NCBI GenBank assembly: GCA_958295865.1
Contig: CATQHF010000002.1
Span: forward strand, 309,406 to 373,405
Reading direction: 5' to 3'
Source: an uncultured Dehalococcoidia bacterium
GTDB lineage: Bacteria > Chloroflexota > Dehalococcoidia > Lucifugimonadales > JADFKI01
DNA: 64,000 nt
Every line of letters begins with the position of its first letter. Position 1 is the stretch's first letter. The notes beneath the pieces were generated by a model. The model was not told the origin of the DNA, searched no databases, and saw only the letters and a program-made list of their open reading frames with translations. The position numbers were made by a program, and so were the translations under genes. Positions 8,792 through 18,307 of this stretch are shown here, in pieces.

Positions 8792-9145
8792 CTATGGCAG
8801 CGGCAGATAGACAATGCGATTTTCCCATTCACCTTCAAGGCCGTAAAGCGCCATATCAAGCAGGTCGTCGACGACTACATTTACTGATAATGATTGAGAA
8901 AAGATTATCATTCCAGGCATACTCAACCCCTTGTGAACCCTTTCGTGAGCAAGGGGAATCATAGTTTTGGCGTCATGCGTCAGCACAATTCGATTATTTT
9001 CGCTTGCCCATTCCAAGATAGCGGGATCGAGTGCGCTGTACAGATCCATATCCTGCACCCTTACGACATCAATGACGAGTGTATGCTGAAGCAGCGCTTC
9101 GACTACAGCGCCTTTGATATTTTCATCCGTCAACAACCTTATCAT
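8792..9145 (-). CDS. DUF5615 PIN-like protein (putative toxin)
   Basis: A 117-residue PIN-like protein. The LLTDENI start, VVRVQDMDLYSALDPAILEWA and RIVLTHDAKTM segments carry the acidic residues typical of DUF5615, a divergent PIN nuclease family. These proteins are usually paired with a DUF433 partner, as here (next gene upstream, 17 bp away). The pair is probably a toxin-antitoxin-like module. Nuclease activity is inferred, not shown. Confidence 0.78.
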   Translation of the reverse strand: MIRLLTDENIKGAVVEALLQHTLVIDVVRVQDMDLYSALDPAILEWASENNRIVLTHDAKTMIPLAHERVHKGLSMPGMIIFSQSLSVNVVVDDLLDMALYGLEGEWENRIVYLPLP

Positions 9146-9162
9146 TAGATACTCTGGAGGCT

Positions 9163-9549
9163 CTATTCAGCCTTCTGCCTTGCTTCAGCCTCCGCCTTAT
9201 CTTTCCGCGCTTTGAATCGTGCCCAAAACTCGGCAGGAGGGGCTAACTCCTTCTCAATCTTCGCCCACAGTTTCTCAGCCTCAGCCGCCCGCGCTCGCAG
9301 ATATTCCTCTACCTCACTCCGATGCGTCAGATAATACCCCAGCACCGAGTAGGTGTCAGCCAGTTTCACCGTGTCGAAGTCTTCCGCTATCTGCTCTGCC
9401 GACGACCCGAGTTTGAACGCGGTAATGAACACATCCAGCGTCACCCGAGACTTGCCAATCCTCACCGTGCCGTCAGGCTCCGCGCGCAGCGGCACGGGAT
9501 GATCCCTGATTTGCAGGCGCGCATTCGTTTCTTCCCGATTTTCCAGCAT
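9163..9549 (-). CDS. DUF433 protein (putative antitoxin)
   Basis: A 128-residue protein with the DUF433 helix-turn-helix-like core at residues 30-85 (RIGKSRVTLDVFITAFKLG and EDFDTVKLADTYSVLGYYL), followed by a charged helical tail. DUF433 proteins commonly precede DUF5615 genes and are thought to neutralise or repress them. The order antitoxin then toxin on the minus strand fits. It follows the oxidoreductase by only 4 bp, so it may be read from that promoter. Confidence 0.78.
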   Translation of the reverse strand: MLENREETNARLQIRDHPVPLRAEPDGTVRIGKSRVTLDVFITAFKLGSSAEQIAEDFDTVKLADTYSVLGYYLTHRSEVEEYLRARAAEAEKLWAKIEKELAPPAEFWARFKARKDKAEAEARQKAE

Positions 9550-9553
9550 CGTC

Positions 9554-10567
9554 CTACTCCTCCGACACCTTGATTAGCAGCTTGCCGAAGTTTTCGCCGT
9601 TCATCATGCCGATGAACGCGGCGGGCGCGTTCTCGATGCCCTCCACCACATCTTCCTTGTACTTCATCTTGCCTTCCCTAATCCAGCCGGCGATGCGCTG
9701 CCTGCCTATCTCGTGGCGGTTGGCGAACTGGAAGACGAGAAAGCCCTCCATGCGCGCCTGATGCGTGGTGAGCAAGCGTGTATTGCGCGGACCCATCTCC
9801 GGCTCCGCAAGGTTGTACTGCGAAATCTGACCGCACACCGATATGCGCGCGAAGTCGGCGAGATTCTCCATCACGGCGTCCGTGACAGGACCGCCGACAT
9901 TGTCGAAGTAGATGTCGATTCCCAATGGGCAGGCGGCAGCGAGCGCTTCGGCGACATTTTCGGTCTTATAGTTGATGCCGACATCGAAGCCGAGTTCGTT
10001 AACGATGTAGTCAATCTTTTCAGGCGTGCCGGCGGTGCCCACCACGCGGCAGCCCATGATTTTGGCTATCTGTCCGACGACCTGCCCCACCGCGCCGGAC
10101 GCCGCCGACACGACCACCGTTTCGCCCGGTCTGGGGTCGCACACATCGAGGAAGCCGAAATAGGCGGTCATGCCGGGCATTCCCAGAATGCCGAGCGCGG
10201 TTGATAGCGGCCCAAGCGCCTCATCGACGCGCCGCAGGTCGCGCCCGTCCGATACGGCGTACTCCTGCCATCCGAGCCTGCCCTCGACGATTTCGCCGAC
10301 GCTGAAGGCGGGAGTGCGCGACTCGATGATGCGCCCCACCGCGCCGCCGACTACCACATCGCCCAATTGCAGCGAGGGAGCGTATGACTCCACATCCCGC
10401 ATACGACCGCGCATATATGGGTCAAGCGATAGCCAGATTGAGCGAATGAGTACCTCGCCCTCGCGCGGCTGGGGGATTGGCTCTTCGACCAGCTCGAAGT
10501 CTGAAAGCTCAGGATAGCCGTCGGGTCTGGATTTCAGGGTGATTTTGCGGTTGGATTCGGTTGTCAT
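9554..10567 (-). CDS. NADP-dependent medium-chain oxidoreductase (leukotriene B4 dehydrogenase-like)
   Basis: A 337-residue zinc-independent MDR enzyme. It has a GroES-like N-terminal part with LSLDPYMRGRM, then a Rossmann fold with VVSAASGAVGQVVGQIAK and VVGTAGTPEK for NADP. The family reduces alpha,beta-unsaturated ketones, aldehydes or prostaglandin-type substrates. The start is ATG 10567, preceded by GAGGAG; the frame is open further upstream, but that part reads as low-quality sequence and has no ribosome site. Confidence 0.87.
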   Translation of the reverse strand: MTTESNRKITLKSRPDGYPELSDFELVEEPIPQPREGEVLIRSIWLSLDPYMRGRMRDVESYAPSLQLGDVVVGGAVGRIIESRTPAFSVGEIVEGRLGWQEYAVSDGRDLRRVDEALGPLSTALGILGMPGMTAYFGFLDVCDPRPGETVVVSAASGAVGQVVGQIAKIMGCRVVGTAGTPEKIDYIVNELGFDVGINYKTENVAEALAAACPLGIDIYFDNVGGPVTDAVMENLADFARISVCGQISQYNLAEPEMGPRNTRLLTTHQARMEGFLVFQFANRHEIGRQRIAGWIREGKMKYKEDVVEGIENAPAAFIGMMNGENFGKLLIKVSEE

Positions 10568-10697
10568 TCTTATCTCCTCGATTACTGATGTGCCTGATGT
10601 GTCCGTATAACTGTGCGCTTGGAATGATTGAGAATGGTTGAAAGCCGATGCTTCAAATCCCCGCCGCGCTCGCAATGACGGGGGCATCGTATAGCTT

Positions 10698-11804
10698 TTA
10701 GATTGCCCGCCCGACGCGCGCCCTGATATGCCTTATCCAAAGTCTTATCAGGGTATTGGAGCGTCCGCATAGCAGCGACAGGACAATTATGCCATATACG
10801 GCGCGGCGCGGTATCTTGACGCGCGTATCGGCGTTGAGCCAGTCAGAACTGCGGGCGAGTTCGGCGAGGGTAGCCAGGCCGATGAGGACGGGCCAGAGCG
10901 CGGCTAGGCGCAGCCTCAGATTGCGGCGCGGAATTGCCAGTATGTACCGCTCCGCGGCGGTGAAATGGTCGAGCGCGGCGCGGATGCCCCACACGAGCAA
11001 GGGACGGGCGCGCCCGGCGTTCTCGGCGTTGAGCAAGTCCTCGGCGCTCAATCCGGCGCGCGCGAGTTCGCTTTTCGGCAGATAGCAGCGCCCGATGCGT
11101 AAGTCTTTGGGAATGTCGCGCAGGATGTTGGTCATTTGCAGGGCTTTCCCAAAGCGCGCGCCAACGGCTTGCATCTCCGCGGCGTTCCAGTCGCAGAGCG
11201 ATGGCGTATGGGCGATGGAAAGCGTCGTCCAGAACTCGCCCACGCAGCCCGCGACCAAGTAGCAGTATTCATCCAGCTCTTCCGCTGTATGCAAGGCTTT
11301 GAGTTCGTCGGCGTCTTCGGCGCTGAAATTAGTCAGATCGAAGAGCATGCCGCTCGTGAGGGTGAGCAAGACGGCGCGCACACGCTCTCTATCATCCGCG
11401 TCCAGCGATTCAAGTAGAGTGAGCGCTTCCGGCAGTGCGCTGAGCAGTTCGCGCTCCGCGCCGCTCGATTGCGAGCGCGTGAACGCCGCGCTAAGTTCCC
11501 CGATGGCATCCGCGCCGGTCGTGCCTGCGATAATTCCCCTGAACTTGTGCAGCTGCGCCAGTCGCCGCTCCGTGGACACGGACGCGGTATCGGCAATAGT
11601 ATCGGCGGCGCGCGCCAGCAGGTATGCGATGGCGACCGGCTCACGCATCCGGGGCGGCAAGACGCGCACGGAGAGATAGAACGCCCTGGATACGGATTTC
11701 AGCAATCCGGTCAACAGCCCGCGCCGCCGCTCCGCTGATACGGCGGGAGTGAACCGCTGCCGCCCAAGTCGTCCTGCGCCTTGCCTGTACTCGCTCTGCG
11801 TCAT
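10698..11804 (-). CDS. squalene/phytoene synthase family protein
   Basis: A 368-residue trans-isoprenyl diphosphate synthase of the head-to-head type. The first Asp-rich motif appears as RAADTIADT and the second as QMTNILRDIPKD with GRCYLP after it. It condenses two prenyl diphosphates (FPP or GGPP) to squalene or phytoene; which one is unclear. The last 60 residues are hydrophobic and basic, suggesting membrane attachment. A polyprenyl synthase elsewhere in the window (59040-60026) could be related in pathway but is not linked. Confidence 0.87.
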   Translation of the reverse strand: MTQSEYRQGAGRLGRQRFTPAVSAERRRGLLTGLLKSVSRAFYLSVRVLPPRMREPVAIAYLLARAADTIADTASVSTERRLAQLHKFRGIIAGTTGADAIGELSAAFTRSQSSGAERELLSALPEALTLLESLDADDRERVRAVLLTLTSGMLFDLTNFSAEDADELKALHTAEELDEYCYLVAGCVGEFWTTLSIAHTPSLCDWNAAEMQAVGARFGKALQMTNILRDIPKDLRIGRCYLPKSELARAGLSAEDLLNAENAGRARPLLVWGIRAALDHFTAAERYILAIPRRNLRLRLAALWPVLIGLATLAELARSSDWLNADTRVKIPRRAVYGIIVLSLLCGRSNTLIRLWIRHIRARVGRAI

Positions 11805-11843
11805 GATATATTCGCCGCCGCGCTTGCCATAATCGGCAATCGC

Positions 11844-12389
11844 CTACTTGCCAAAGCCGCGCTTCAAGCCGCGTATGAACGATACCTGCCCCAAGTGCTG
11901 GTCTTCCTCACCGATGAGCTGGCGGAAGATACTGCCCACGCTGCGCCCGCTGAAGTAGCGCACCGAAGCGGGAAATTCTGGGAATGGTGTTCTGTCCTCT
12001 GGCACGGTATCGAAATCGTCATCGGTCAGTCCGCGCACATAGGGCAGTGTCTCGGCGCGCACGGCATCGAAGTACTGCTGCAAGTCTTCCTTGCTAATGG
12101 CGGGCAGCGCAGCCACCTGCTCAAGCGTATAGTTGACGCCATGATCGCCCTCCGGTATGCCCGTCCTCGCGCTCCAGCCGTCCCGCAGCCATACCTCCTG
12201 TTCGCCGCGCGCGAACACATTGACGAGCCTGTCCTCAACGCGGGCGGTGTGCCATACGAGGAACGCGATGGAGTTGGATTCGGCATCCGGCCGCCAGTGC
12301 ATCTCCTCTTCAGACAACGGCGCGGTCGCCGCATATACTCGCCTGCGATAGTCCTCCATGCACTGTTCCACGAATTCGTTAAGCTTCAT
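11844..12389 (-). CDS. DinB family protein
   Basis: A 181-residue DinB/YfiT-like four-helix bundle protein. Three His metal ligands are plausible in VWHTARVEDR (about residue 47) and GEEDQHLGQVSFIRG (about 165). Members are putative metal-dependent enzymes, some being thiol S-transferases; no substrate can be named. It lies upstream of the squalene/phytoene synthase on the same strand, 39 bp apart, so co-transcription is possible. Confidence 0.8.
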   Translation of the reverse strand: MKLNEFVEQCMEDYRRRVYAATAPLSEEEMHWRPDAESNSIAFLVWHTARVEDRLVNVFARGEQEVWLRDGWSARTGIPEGDHGVNYTLEQVAALPAISKEDLQQYFDAVRAETLPYVRGLTDDDFDTVPEDRTPFPEFPASVRYFSGRSVGSIFRQLIGEEDQHLGQVSFIRGLKRGFGK

Positions 12390-12583
12390 GTTGCCGCCTT
12401 TCGGTTAAAGTCTATGTGCGTGGCATTATCGCATGTCTGCCGTCGCTTGTGTTAGCGCGCGAGCCTGACATGCGTCCATGGACGGGCTGAATGCGATAGG
12501 ATGGTTCGGAAGCGGATTTGACGCTTGGATGATTGGGGCATAAACTCTGTTCACGAGAAGCGCCAATTTACAGGAGGACGGCA

Positions 12584-12994
12584 TTGACAGCGCAACGCGC
12601 CCCCCTGCCCCAGCCGACGCCGGAGAGCAAGCCTTTCTTCGATGCGCTCAAGCAGCGCAGGCTGCTGATTCAGCGATGTGAGGATTGCGCTCACGCATAC
12701 TACTACCCGCGCCCATTCTGTCCCGCATGCCTGTCGGACGATGTGAAATGGGAGGAAGCCGACGGCAAGGGCAAGCTGTACTCTTTCGTCATCAACCACC
12801 GCAGCGCGCCCGGCTTCGATGCGCCCTACATCATCGCCGTCGTGCAGCTGGATGAGGGGCCCAGAATGATGACCAACCTCATCGGCATAGACCCTGACCC
12901 TGAGCTGGTGCGTTGTGAGATGCGCGTAGAGATTGTGTTCGACGATGTCAACGACGATTTCACGTTGCCAAGATTTCGTCCTGCCGGGGACTAA
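12584..12994 (+). CDS. DUF35 OB-fold Zn-ribbon protein (thiolase partner)
   Basis: A 136-residue protein with a rubredoxin-like zinc ribbon (CEDCAHAYYYPRPFCPACL) and an acyl-CoA-binding OB fold (KLYSFVINHR onward). DUF35 proteins pair with SCP2-type thiolases and form aldolase or thiolase complexes in steroid, fatty-acid or acetoacetyl-CoA metabolism. The start is TTG 12584, directly after AGGAGG (12572-12577) at 6-nt spacing. The thiolase gene follows 66 bp later, which supports the pairing. Confidence 0.88.
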   Translation: MTAQRAPLPQPTPESKPFFDALKQRRLLIQRCEDCAHAYYYPRPFCPACLSDDVKWEEADGKGKLYSFVINHRSAPGFDAPYIIAVVQLDEGPRMMTNLIGIDPDPELVRCEMRVEIVFDDVNDDFTLPRFRPAGD

Positions 12995-13060
12995 AATAGA
13001 CAGACGGAATGGGCAGGATAGACAGGCTGGACAAGCTGGACAAAAAATTCGGAGGGTGCA

Positions 13061-14227
13061 TTGGGTTCTTCGGCTAGGGAATTACGCGGCAAGGTAGCAA
13101 TCGTGGGCGCGTGCGAGTCGGACGAGATTGGCGTACTGCCCGACAAGTCGGCGCTGACGCTGCACGCCGAAGCCGCCCGCAACGCCCTGAACGACGCCGG
13201 GCTGCGTATATCGGATGTGGACGGGCTGTTCACGGCAGGCGTAACCAGCGTCCAGCTTGGCGAATACTTGGGTATCGTGCCGCGTTACAGCGACGGCACG
13301 AATGTCGGCGGCTGCTCGTTCATCATGCATGTGGAACACGCCATGCTCGCCATAAGCGCGGGCATCATCGAGGTCGCGCTCATAACGCACGGCGAGAGCG
13401 GCAGGTCGCGCGTGGGCATGGGCATCGGCGGCATCGCGCCCGACTCGCCGCAGGGACAGTTTGAAGCGCCTTACGGCACGCTCGGGCCCACGACGCTCTT
13501 TTCGCTGCCGGCCACGCGCCACATGCACGAGTACGGCACCACCCGCGAGCAGATGGCGGAAGTCGCCGTCTCCAATCGCAAGTGGGCGGCGATGCACCCG
13601 ATGGCGATGATGAAAGAGCCGATTACAATCGAGGATGTGATGAACTCGCGCCCTATCTGCTGGCCCTACACCCTGTTCATGTGCTGTCTGGTCACGGACG
13701 CGGGCGGCGCAATCGTGCTGACAAGCGCGGACAGGGCAAAGACGCTGCGTAAGCCTCCCGTTCACATACTAGGAACCGGCGAGGCGACCGAGCATAACAT
13801 GGTCAGCATGATGGAAGATATGACCACATCCAGGGCGGCAAAGGTGTCCGGCAAGGCGGCGTTCGAGATGGCGGGCGTATCTCACGCGGACATCGATGTA
13901 GCGGAGCTGTACGATGCGTTCGCCTTCACGCCGATGCTCGCGCTGGAAGACCTCGGTTTCGTGAAGCCGGGCGAGAGCGGCGCATTCGTAGAGGGACAGC
14001 GCACAGCGCCGGGCGGCGACTTCCCCATGAACACAAACGGCGGCGGGCTGTCCTACACGCACTCCGGGATGTACGGCATGTTCACCCTGATAGAGCTGAC
14101 CCGCCAGCTCAGGGGTGAGGCCGGCGGGCGTCAGGTCGATGGCGCGAGCGTGGGCATCGCGCACGGCCCCGGCGGCATGTTCGCGGCGGCAAGCACGCTA
14201 ATCGCGGGCAGCGCCGACACGGTTTAA
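13061..14227 (+). CDS. thiolase / lipid-transfer-type acetyl-CoA acetyltransferase
   Basis: A 388-residue thiolase of the non-decarboxylating SCP2-like group. A conserved Cys sits in VGGCSFIMHVEHAM, and the C-terminal catalytic His in IAHGPGGMFAAAS. It is expected to cleave or form 3-ketoacyl-CoA, or with its DUF35 neighbour to act as a retro-aldol enzyme on a branched acyl-CoA. The start is TTG 13061 behind GGAGGG (13051-13056). It belongs to the same cluster as the acyl-CoA ligase at 14622. Confidence 0.87.
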   Translation: MGSSARELRGKVAIVGACESDEIGVLPDKSALTLHAEAARNALNDAGLRISDVDGLFTAGVTSVQLGEYLGIVPRYSDGTNVGGCSFIMHVEHAMLAISAGIIEVALITHGESGRSRVGMGIGGIAPDSPQGQFEAPYGTLGPTTLFSLPATRHMHEYGTTREQMAEVAVSNRKWAAMHPMAMMKEPITIEDVMNSRPICWPYTLFMCCLVTDAGGAIVLTSADRAKTLRKPPVHILGTGEATEHNMVSMMEDMTTSRAAKVSGKAAFEMAGVSHADIDVAELYDAFAFTPMLALEDLGFVKPGESGAFVEGQRTAPGGDFPMNTNGGGLSYTHSGMYGMFTLIELTRQLRGEAGGRQVDGASVGIAHGPGGMFAAASTLIAGSADTV

Positions 14228-14246
14228 CGGCTTTACCAGTCAACGG

Positions 14247-14558
14247 ATGCGCGAAATGGCGATAGACAGGGTAACGGTAGCAATCGAGATTGACGGAGAC
14301 GCGCGCGCCAGCGAAATCCTCGCCGACCTGCGCGGCGTCGCCGAGACGCTGTTCTACCCGATGAAGCTCGTCGGGTTCTGGGACTACAAGGCGAACCTGC
14401 ATCTGTGCCCGCAGGAAGAACGCCGCGCGCCATGCCCCCACAACCTCCCCGGCGACCACCCTAGCCGTATCGATTATGTGAGTACGCTGCAACGGGAACG
14501 CAGGGCAAGCATCGAATTGCATTTTCCACATGCCGAGATTACGATTTACCTGAGCTGA
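14247..14558 (+). CDS. small hypothetical protein
   Basis: A 103-residue frame between thiolase and ligase with codon usage like its neighbours. It has an alternating hydrophobic N-terminus (DRVTVAIEIDGDARASEILADL) and a Cys/His-containing middle (HLCPQEERRAPCPHNLPGDH). No family is recognised. ATG 14256 is an equally good start. A longer frame on the opposite strand (14109-14648) exists but looks like a shadow. Without this gene the 394-bp gap holds nothing else I can identify. Confidence 0.45.
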   Translation: MREMAIDRVTVAIEIDGDARASEILADLRGVAETLFYPMKLVGFWDYKANLHLCPQEERRAPCPHNLPGDHPSRIDYVSTLQRERRASIELHFPHAEITIYLS

Positions 14559-14621
14559 GTTGGATTTAGACACGAGCGATTCGCCGCGTAAAGCAATACG
14601 GCGTATCCAAGGAGGCAAGCC

Positions 14622-16214
14622 ATGACCGGCATCGCAAATCCCCGACAATCGTTAGCGCCCTACCCCGCATATCCGCTTCAGCAAATCCTGAGCGACACCG
14701 CGCGGCGCATGCCGCAAAAGACGGCGATTATAGACGACGACTATAAGTTCACCTACCAGCAGCTCGACTCATTCAGCAGCAGGTTTGGCGCGGCATTGGC
14801 AAGGCTCGGCGTTGCCAAAGGCGACCGTGTGGGGCTGCTCGCGCCCAACTGCGCCGAGTTCGAGATAGCGTTCTTCGGCATCATCAAGCTGGGCGCGGTC
14901 GTCTCGACCATCAACTCCGGCTATCGTGAGCGCGAGATTGCCCATCAGCTGAACAACAGCGGCGCGGAGATGCTCATCGTCCATGACTCGCTGCTGTCCA
15001 TGGCAGAGGCGGCGCGCGACGACGTCCCCGCCTTGAAGCGCGTCATCGTCATAGAGCCGACATCGCGCAATCCCGATACCTTCTGGGGACTGCTAGAGCG
15101 CGCGCCCGCGACGCCCCCGCCCGTTGCGATCGACCCGATGGCGGACATGGCGGCGCTCCCCTACTCCAGCGGCACGACAGGCTTGTCCAAGGGCGTCATG
15201 CTCACGCACCACAATATGACCGCGAACCTGCGCCAGTTCATGGATCGCCCCGGCGAAGCGCTTCAATCCTCCGAGCATGATGTGCTGCTGGCGCACCTGC
15301 CGCTGTTCCACATCTACGGCATGCAGGTGCTGATGAACTCGGCGATAGCGTCGGGCGGCACGCAGGTCATGATGGGGCGCTTCGACATGGAACAGATGCT
15401 GCGCCTAGTATCCGACCACAAGATTACGCACCTGTACACCGTGCCGCCGGTAGGACTTGGGCTTACGCTGTACCCGAATGTCGGCGACTACGACCTGACA
15501 TCTATGAAAGCCGCATGCCTCGCCGCTGCGCCCGCATCCGCCGAGCTTCAGATGAGAGTGCAGGAAGCCGTCGGCATTCCCGTGTTTCAGGCGTATGGGA
15601 TGACTGAGCTCTCCCCCGTATCCAATCTGGACTACATCGAGCCTGAGCGGATGACGCCCGGTTCGGTAGGCCCCGCCACCGCCGACACCGAGGAGCGCGT
15701 CGTAGATCTGGATACGGGAACGGAGGATGTGCCGCAAGGCGAGGTGGGCGAGCTGCTGGTGCGCGGCCCCCAGGTGATGAAAGGCTACTACAACAACGAA
15801 GAGGCGACGGCGGAAACGATCACGGCGGACGGCTGGCTTCACACCGGCGACATAGTGCGCGCGAACGCCGACGGCTGCGTCTGGATTCTCGACCGCAAGA
15901 AAGAGCTGATAAAGTACAAGGCATTTCAGGTGCCGCCCGCCGAGCTCGAAGGCGTGCTGCTGGAACACCCCGCCATCGCAGACGCCGCCGTCATCGGCAA
16001 GGCGGATGTAGAGGCGGGCGAAATCCCGAAGGCTTTCGTCGTGCGCGGCGGCGGCGCGGCGGTCTCCGGCGCGGATGTGATGGAGTTCGTGGCAGCGAAA
16101 GTCGCCACCTTCAAGCACATCCGCGAGGTAGAGTTCATAGACGCCATACCCAAAAACCCGTCCGGCAAGATACTGCGTCGTGTTCTGGCAGAGCGGCAGC
16201 GCGCGGAATCCTGA
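14622..16214 (+). CDS. AMP-dependent acyl-CoA ligase
   Basis: A 530-residue adenylate-forming ligase. The ATP/AMP signature is YSSGTTGLSKGVMLTH (about residues 182-197). A5 is AYGMTELSPV, the hinge region is GWLHTGDIVR and DRKKELIKYKAFQVPP, and the catalytic Lys sits near the end in KNPSGKILRR. It activates a carboxylic acid and loads it onto CoA; 4-coumarate-, fatty-acid- and aryl-acid ligases share this layout. AAGGAGG lies upstream of the ATG. With DUF35 and thiolase it forms a short acyl-CoA degradation cluster. Confidence 0.9.
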   Translation: MTGIANPRQSLAPYPAYPLQQILSDTARRMPQKTAIIDDDYKFTYQQLDSFSSRFGAALARLGVAKGDRVGLLAPNCAEFEIAFFGIIKLGAVVSTINSGYREREIAHQLNNSGAEMLIVHDSLLSMAEAARDDVPALKRVIVIEPTSRNPDTFWGLLERAPATPPPVAIDPMADMAALPYSSGTTGLSKGVMLTHHNMTANLRQFMDRPGEALQSSEHDVLLAHLPLFHIYGMQVLMNSAIASGGTQVMMGRFDMEQMLRLVSDHKITHLYTVPPVGLGLTLYPNVGDYDLTSMKAACLAAAPASAELQMRVQEAVGIPVFQAYGMTELSPVSNLDYIEPERMTPGSVGPATADTEERVVDLDTGTEDVPQGEVGELLVRGPQVMKGYYNNEEATAETITADGWLHTGDIVRANADGCVWILDRKKELIKYKAFQVPPAELEGVLLEHPAIADAAVIGKADVEAGEIPKAFVVRGGGAAVSGADVMEFVAAKVATFKHIREVEFIDAIPKNPSGKILRRVLAERQRAES

Positions 16215-16272
16215 CCGCGCGCTCACGCTCCGCGCCCCCCAACGCCCAAATGGAAGCGTCAGCAACACACGC

Positions 16273-17928
16273 CTACGGCGACGCCGGCGTCGGAGTTGGC
16301 GTAGGCACAGAGCTATCCTCCGCGCCTGATCCCTCCGTTGGCGTCGGCGTTACCGTCGGTGCGTTCAAGCACTCTAGGTCGTTTGTGGTTTGGACGCCGT
16401 CTGTGGGGTCGCCTGACGCTATTCGCAGCATCAACAGGTCGCCGTCTTCCCAGGGCTGTTCGCAGACGCCCCAGGTGAAGGTTGAGGTATCGTCTTCGTC
16501 CTCAAACCCGATGTCCTCGTCGAAATCGAGGCGCAGGGCGACGGAGCCATCGAGGGCGATGAAGTCCATGCGGCGACCGAAGAGGTCGGCGGCAGGCGAG
16601 AGTTCCATCTCCACTTGTCCGTCTTGCCACTCGATGCGCTCTATGAGGACTTCGCCGTAGTCGGCATCGAACCATTCGGGTTGCAGCACGCCGTCGTATC
16701 CGTCCGCGCCCACAGCGTTGTCAATATCCACAGGGTCGAAGAACGCTTCGTGCAGTGTGCCCGCGGGGGCATCGAATGTGAACATCCAGATGAAGGGCGG
16801 CGCAACGAAGTCGCACGGAATATTACGTGGCGATTGGCCATGGCGGTATATTTCATAGAGGCCGGCGGGAAGAGGACGCATCGCTCTAATTTCAGTATCG
16901 TAAGCAGTTGGCTGATTGCGCGTCGCCCAGTAGTCCGGCGTGATGACTTGCCCTCCCTCCAGTATTAGGATTTGGAAGAAGCTGGCGTCCTCTCCCGCCA
17001 GCCACTGTCTACTGTACCCGCGACCCCCAAAACGATCTCCGCTGTGTGCTGTGAAGCCTGCCGGTTGTCCGGAAGGAAGTGGTCCGGGCTCAAATCTGTT
17101 GGGCGGGTCTTCTCCGCGCGTTGTCCGGTAGTTACGAAGATAGTTGTCATAGCTTAGTTTTGACCCGATACACTCCCTCCAGCCCTCGATGCCCTCGCCC
17201 TCTCTGAGCAAAGACTCCATCGCCTCGATGCGCTCGCGCAGGTCGTCGATTGAAAATGTCTCACTCCACTCAACCTCCGCGGCGGATGCGGAGACTACGT
17301 GAAAAGTCGTGGATGCGCCGCTAACACCTCCGTCGGCGGAAAATAGTCCGACCTGCGAGTTGTGTCGCCTCCACTCGGTTTCATCTGCTTTTCGGCTCGT
17401 GTCCAGAACACTATCCGGATATTGCGCGCGCCGGAAGAAGACCACCGCCTCGCCGCCGCCTGTGCCGGAGTCTTGCGCGGCAACATTGCCTTCAGCGTTC
17501 TGAAGGGCTTGCTCAGCGCTCAAGTCTCCGGTAGCGAGTAAATCCTTTGCGTCCACGATGATTTCGGAAGCGCCGTCACCCATGAGGTACTCGATTACTT
17601 CAAAGCGGGACTGTATCACCGGATTGTAGAGCGTCTGTCCTTGCGTGTCTTGCACCGTGATAACGCCCGGTTCCACGGAGATTGGGCGGACAATCGCTAT
17701 GGCATCGGCTAAGAATATGCGCCCGTCCAGCGTAGGCGCCGGCCCCCAAGGGTACGGTGCGAGTGACGCCGCCGGCGGAGGAACGGAAGCCGGCGGCGAG
17801 CCGCTTCCTGCCTGTTGAGCGTTGCCGCAAGCCGCCAAGATGATGATGGTGGAGAGCAGCGAGAGGGCGCACGCCCAAAGGTGACGCCTTATCAGGATGC
17901 CGTCAAGTCCGAATATGTCATAGAGCAT
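16273..17928 (-). CDS. putative secreted lipoprotein
   Basis: A 551-residue protein of no recognised family. From ATG 17928 the N-terminus has basic residues, a hydrophobic stretch and the lipobox LAAC with Cys34, so it is probably an exported lipoprotein. A Gly/Pro/Ser-rich linker follows, then a mainly beta-rich acidic region. It ends in a Pro/Thr tail (TPTPTPTPASP), typical of cell-surface spacers. AGGAAT precedes ATG 17928; ATG 17961 upstream has no site and would overlap the preceding truncated protease gene. Function unknown. Confidence 0.7.
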   Translation of the reverse strand: MLYDIFGLDGILIRRHLWACALSLLSTIIILAACGNAQQAGSGSPPASVPPPAASLAPYPWGPAPTLDGRIFLADAIAIVRPISVEPGVITVQDTQGQTLYNPVIQSRFEVIEYLMGDGASEIIVDAKDLLATGDLSAEQALQNAEGNVAAQDSGTGGGEAVVFFRRAQYPDSVLDTSRKADETEWRRHNSQVGLFSADGGVSGASTTFHVVSASAAEVEWSETFSIDDLRERIEAMESLLREGEGIEGWRECIGSKLSYDNYLRNYRTTRGEDPPNRFEPGPLPSGQPAGFTAHSGDRFGGRGYSRQWLAGEDASFFQILILEGGQVITPDYWATRNQPTAYDTEIRAMRPLPAGLYEIYRHGQSPRNIPCDFVAPPFIWMFTFDAPAGTLHEAFFDPVDIDNAVGADGYDGVLQPEWFDADYGEVLIERIEWQDGQVEMELSPAADLFGRRMDFIALDGSVALRLDFDEDIGFEDEDDTSTFTWGVCEQPWEDGDLLMLRIASGDPTDGVQTTNDLECLNAPTVTPTPTEGSGAEDSSVPTPTPTPASP

Positions 17929-17938
17929 AGTTCGATTC

Positions 17939-18307
17939 CTAGTGCGCGGTATGGTTTTCATATATCGCCTTCATCGCCTTCTTGTCGTCGCTGCTGAGGT
18001 TCGCCATCTCGTTTGGAACAGCCGACATCCCATCTTTGTCCGAAGGCGTGTGCCAGAGGCCGGCTGCATGGCCAAACTCGTGCGCCATGTAAGTGGGCAT
18101 GTAATGGCGCAAATAACCATCAAGCCTATTAGTCGCTCTGGCTAAATCGTTAGTCCAAGCGTAAATCTGAGTTATACGGTTAGCGTCGACAACTGTACGA
18201 CCATATACGAAGTAGAGTTTCTGTTGGGGGCTGAAGTGTGGATAGGTTGATGTCGCGTAGATCACGCCGCCGCTGTAATCTTTTCCTCTTCTGCATCTTG
18301 CCTGTCC
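17939..18307 (-). pseudogene. C-terminal fragment of a metzincin zinc metalloprotease
   Basis: The frame has the zinc signature HEFGHAAGLWH (HExxHxxGxxH), and DKDGMSAVPN downstream as a candidate Met-turn. It is therefore the catalytic end of a metzincin such as a matrixin-like peptidase. No ATG exists. The frame opens after an in-frame TAA at 18308-18310, a GTG lies at 18265, and meaningful sequence (KDYSGG) continues upstream of that GTG. The usual pro-domain and signal peptide are missing, so this looks like a 5'-truncated remnant. The stop codon is 11 bp before the lipoprotein start, suggesting the two were once an operon. Confidence 0.65.

Noticed and set aside
14109..14648. 179-codon minus-strand frame around 14.3 kb
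   Set aside because: It overlaps the thiolase end and the ligase start on the other strand and shows Arg-rich shadow composition.
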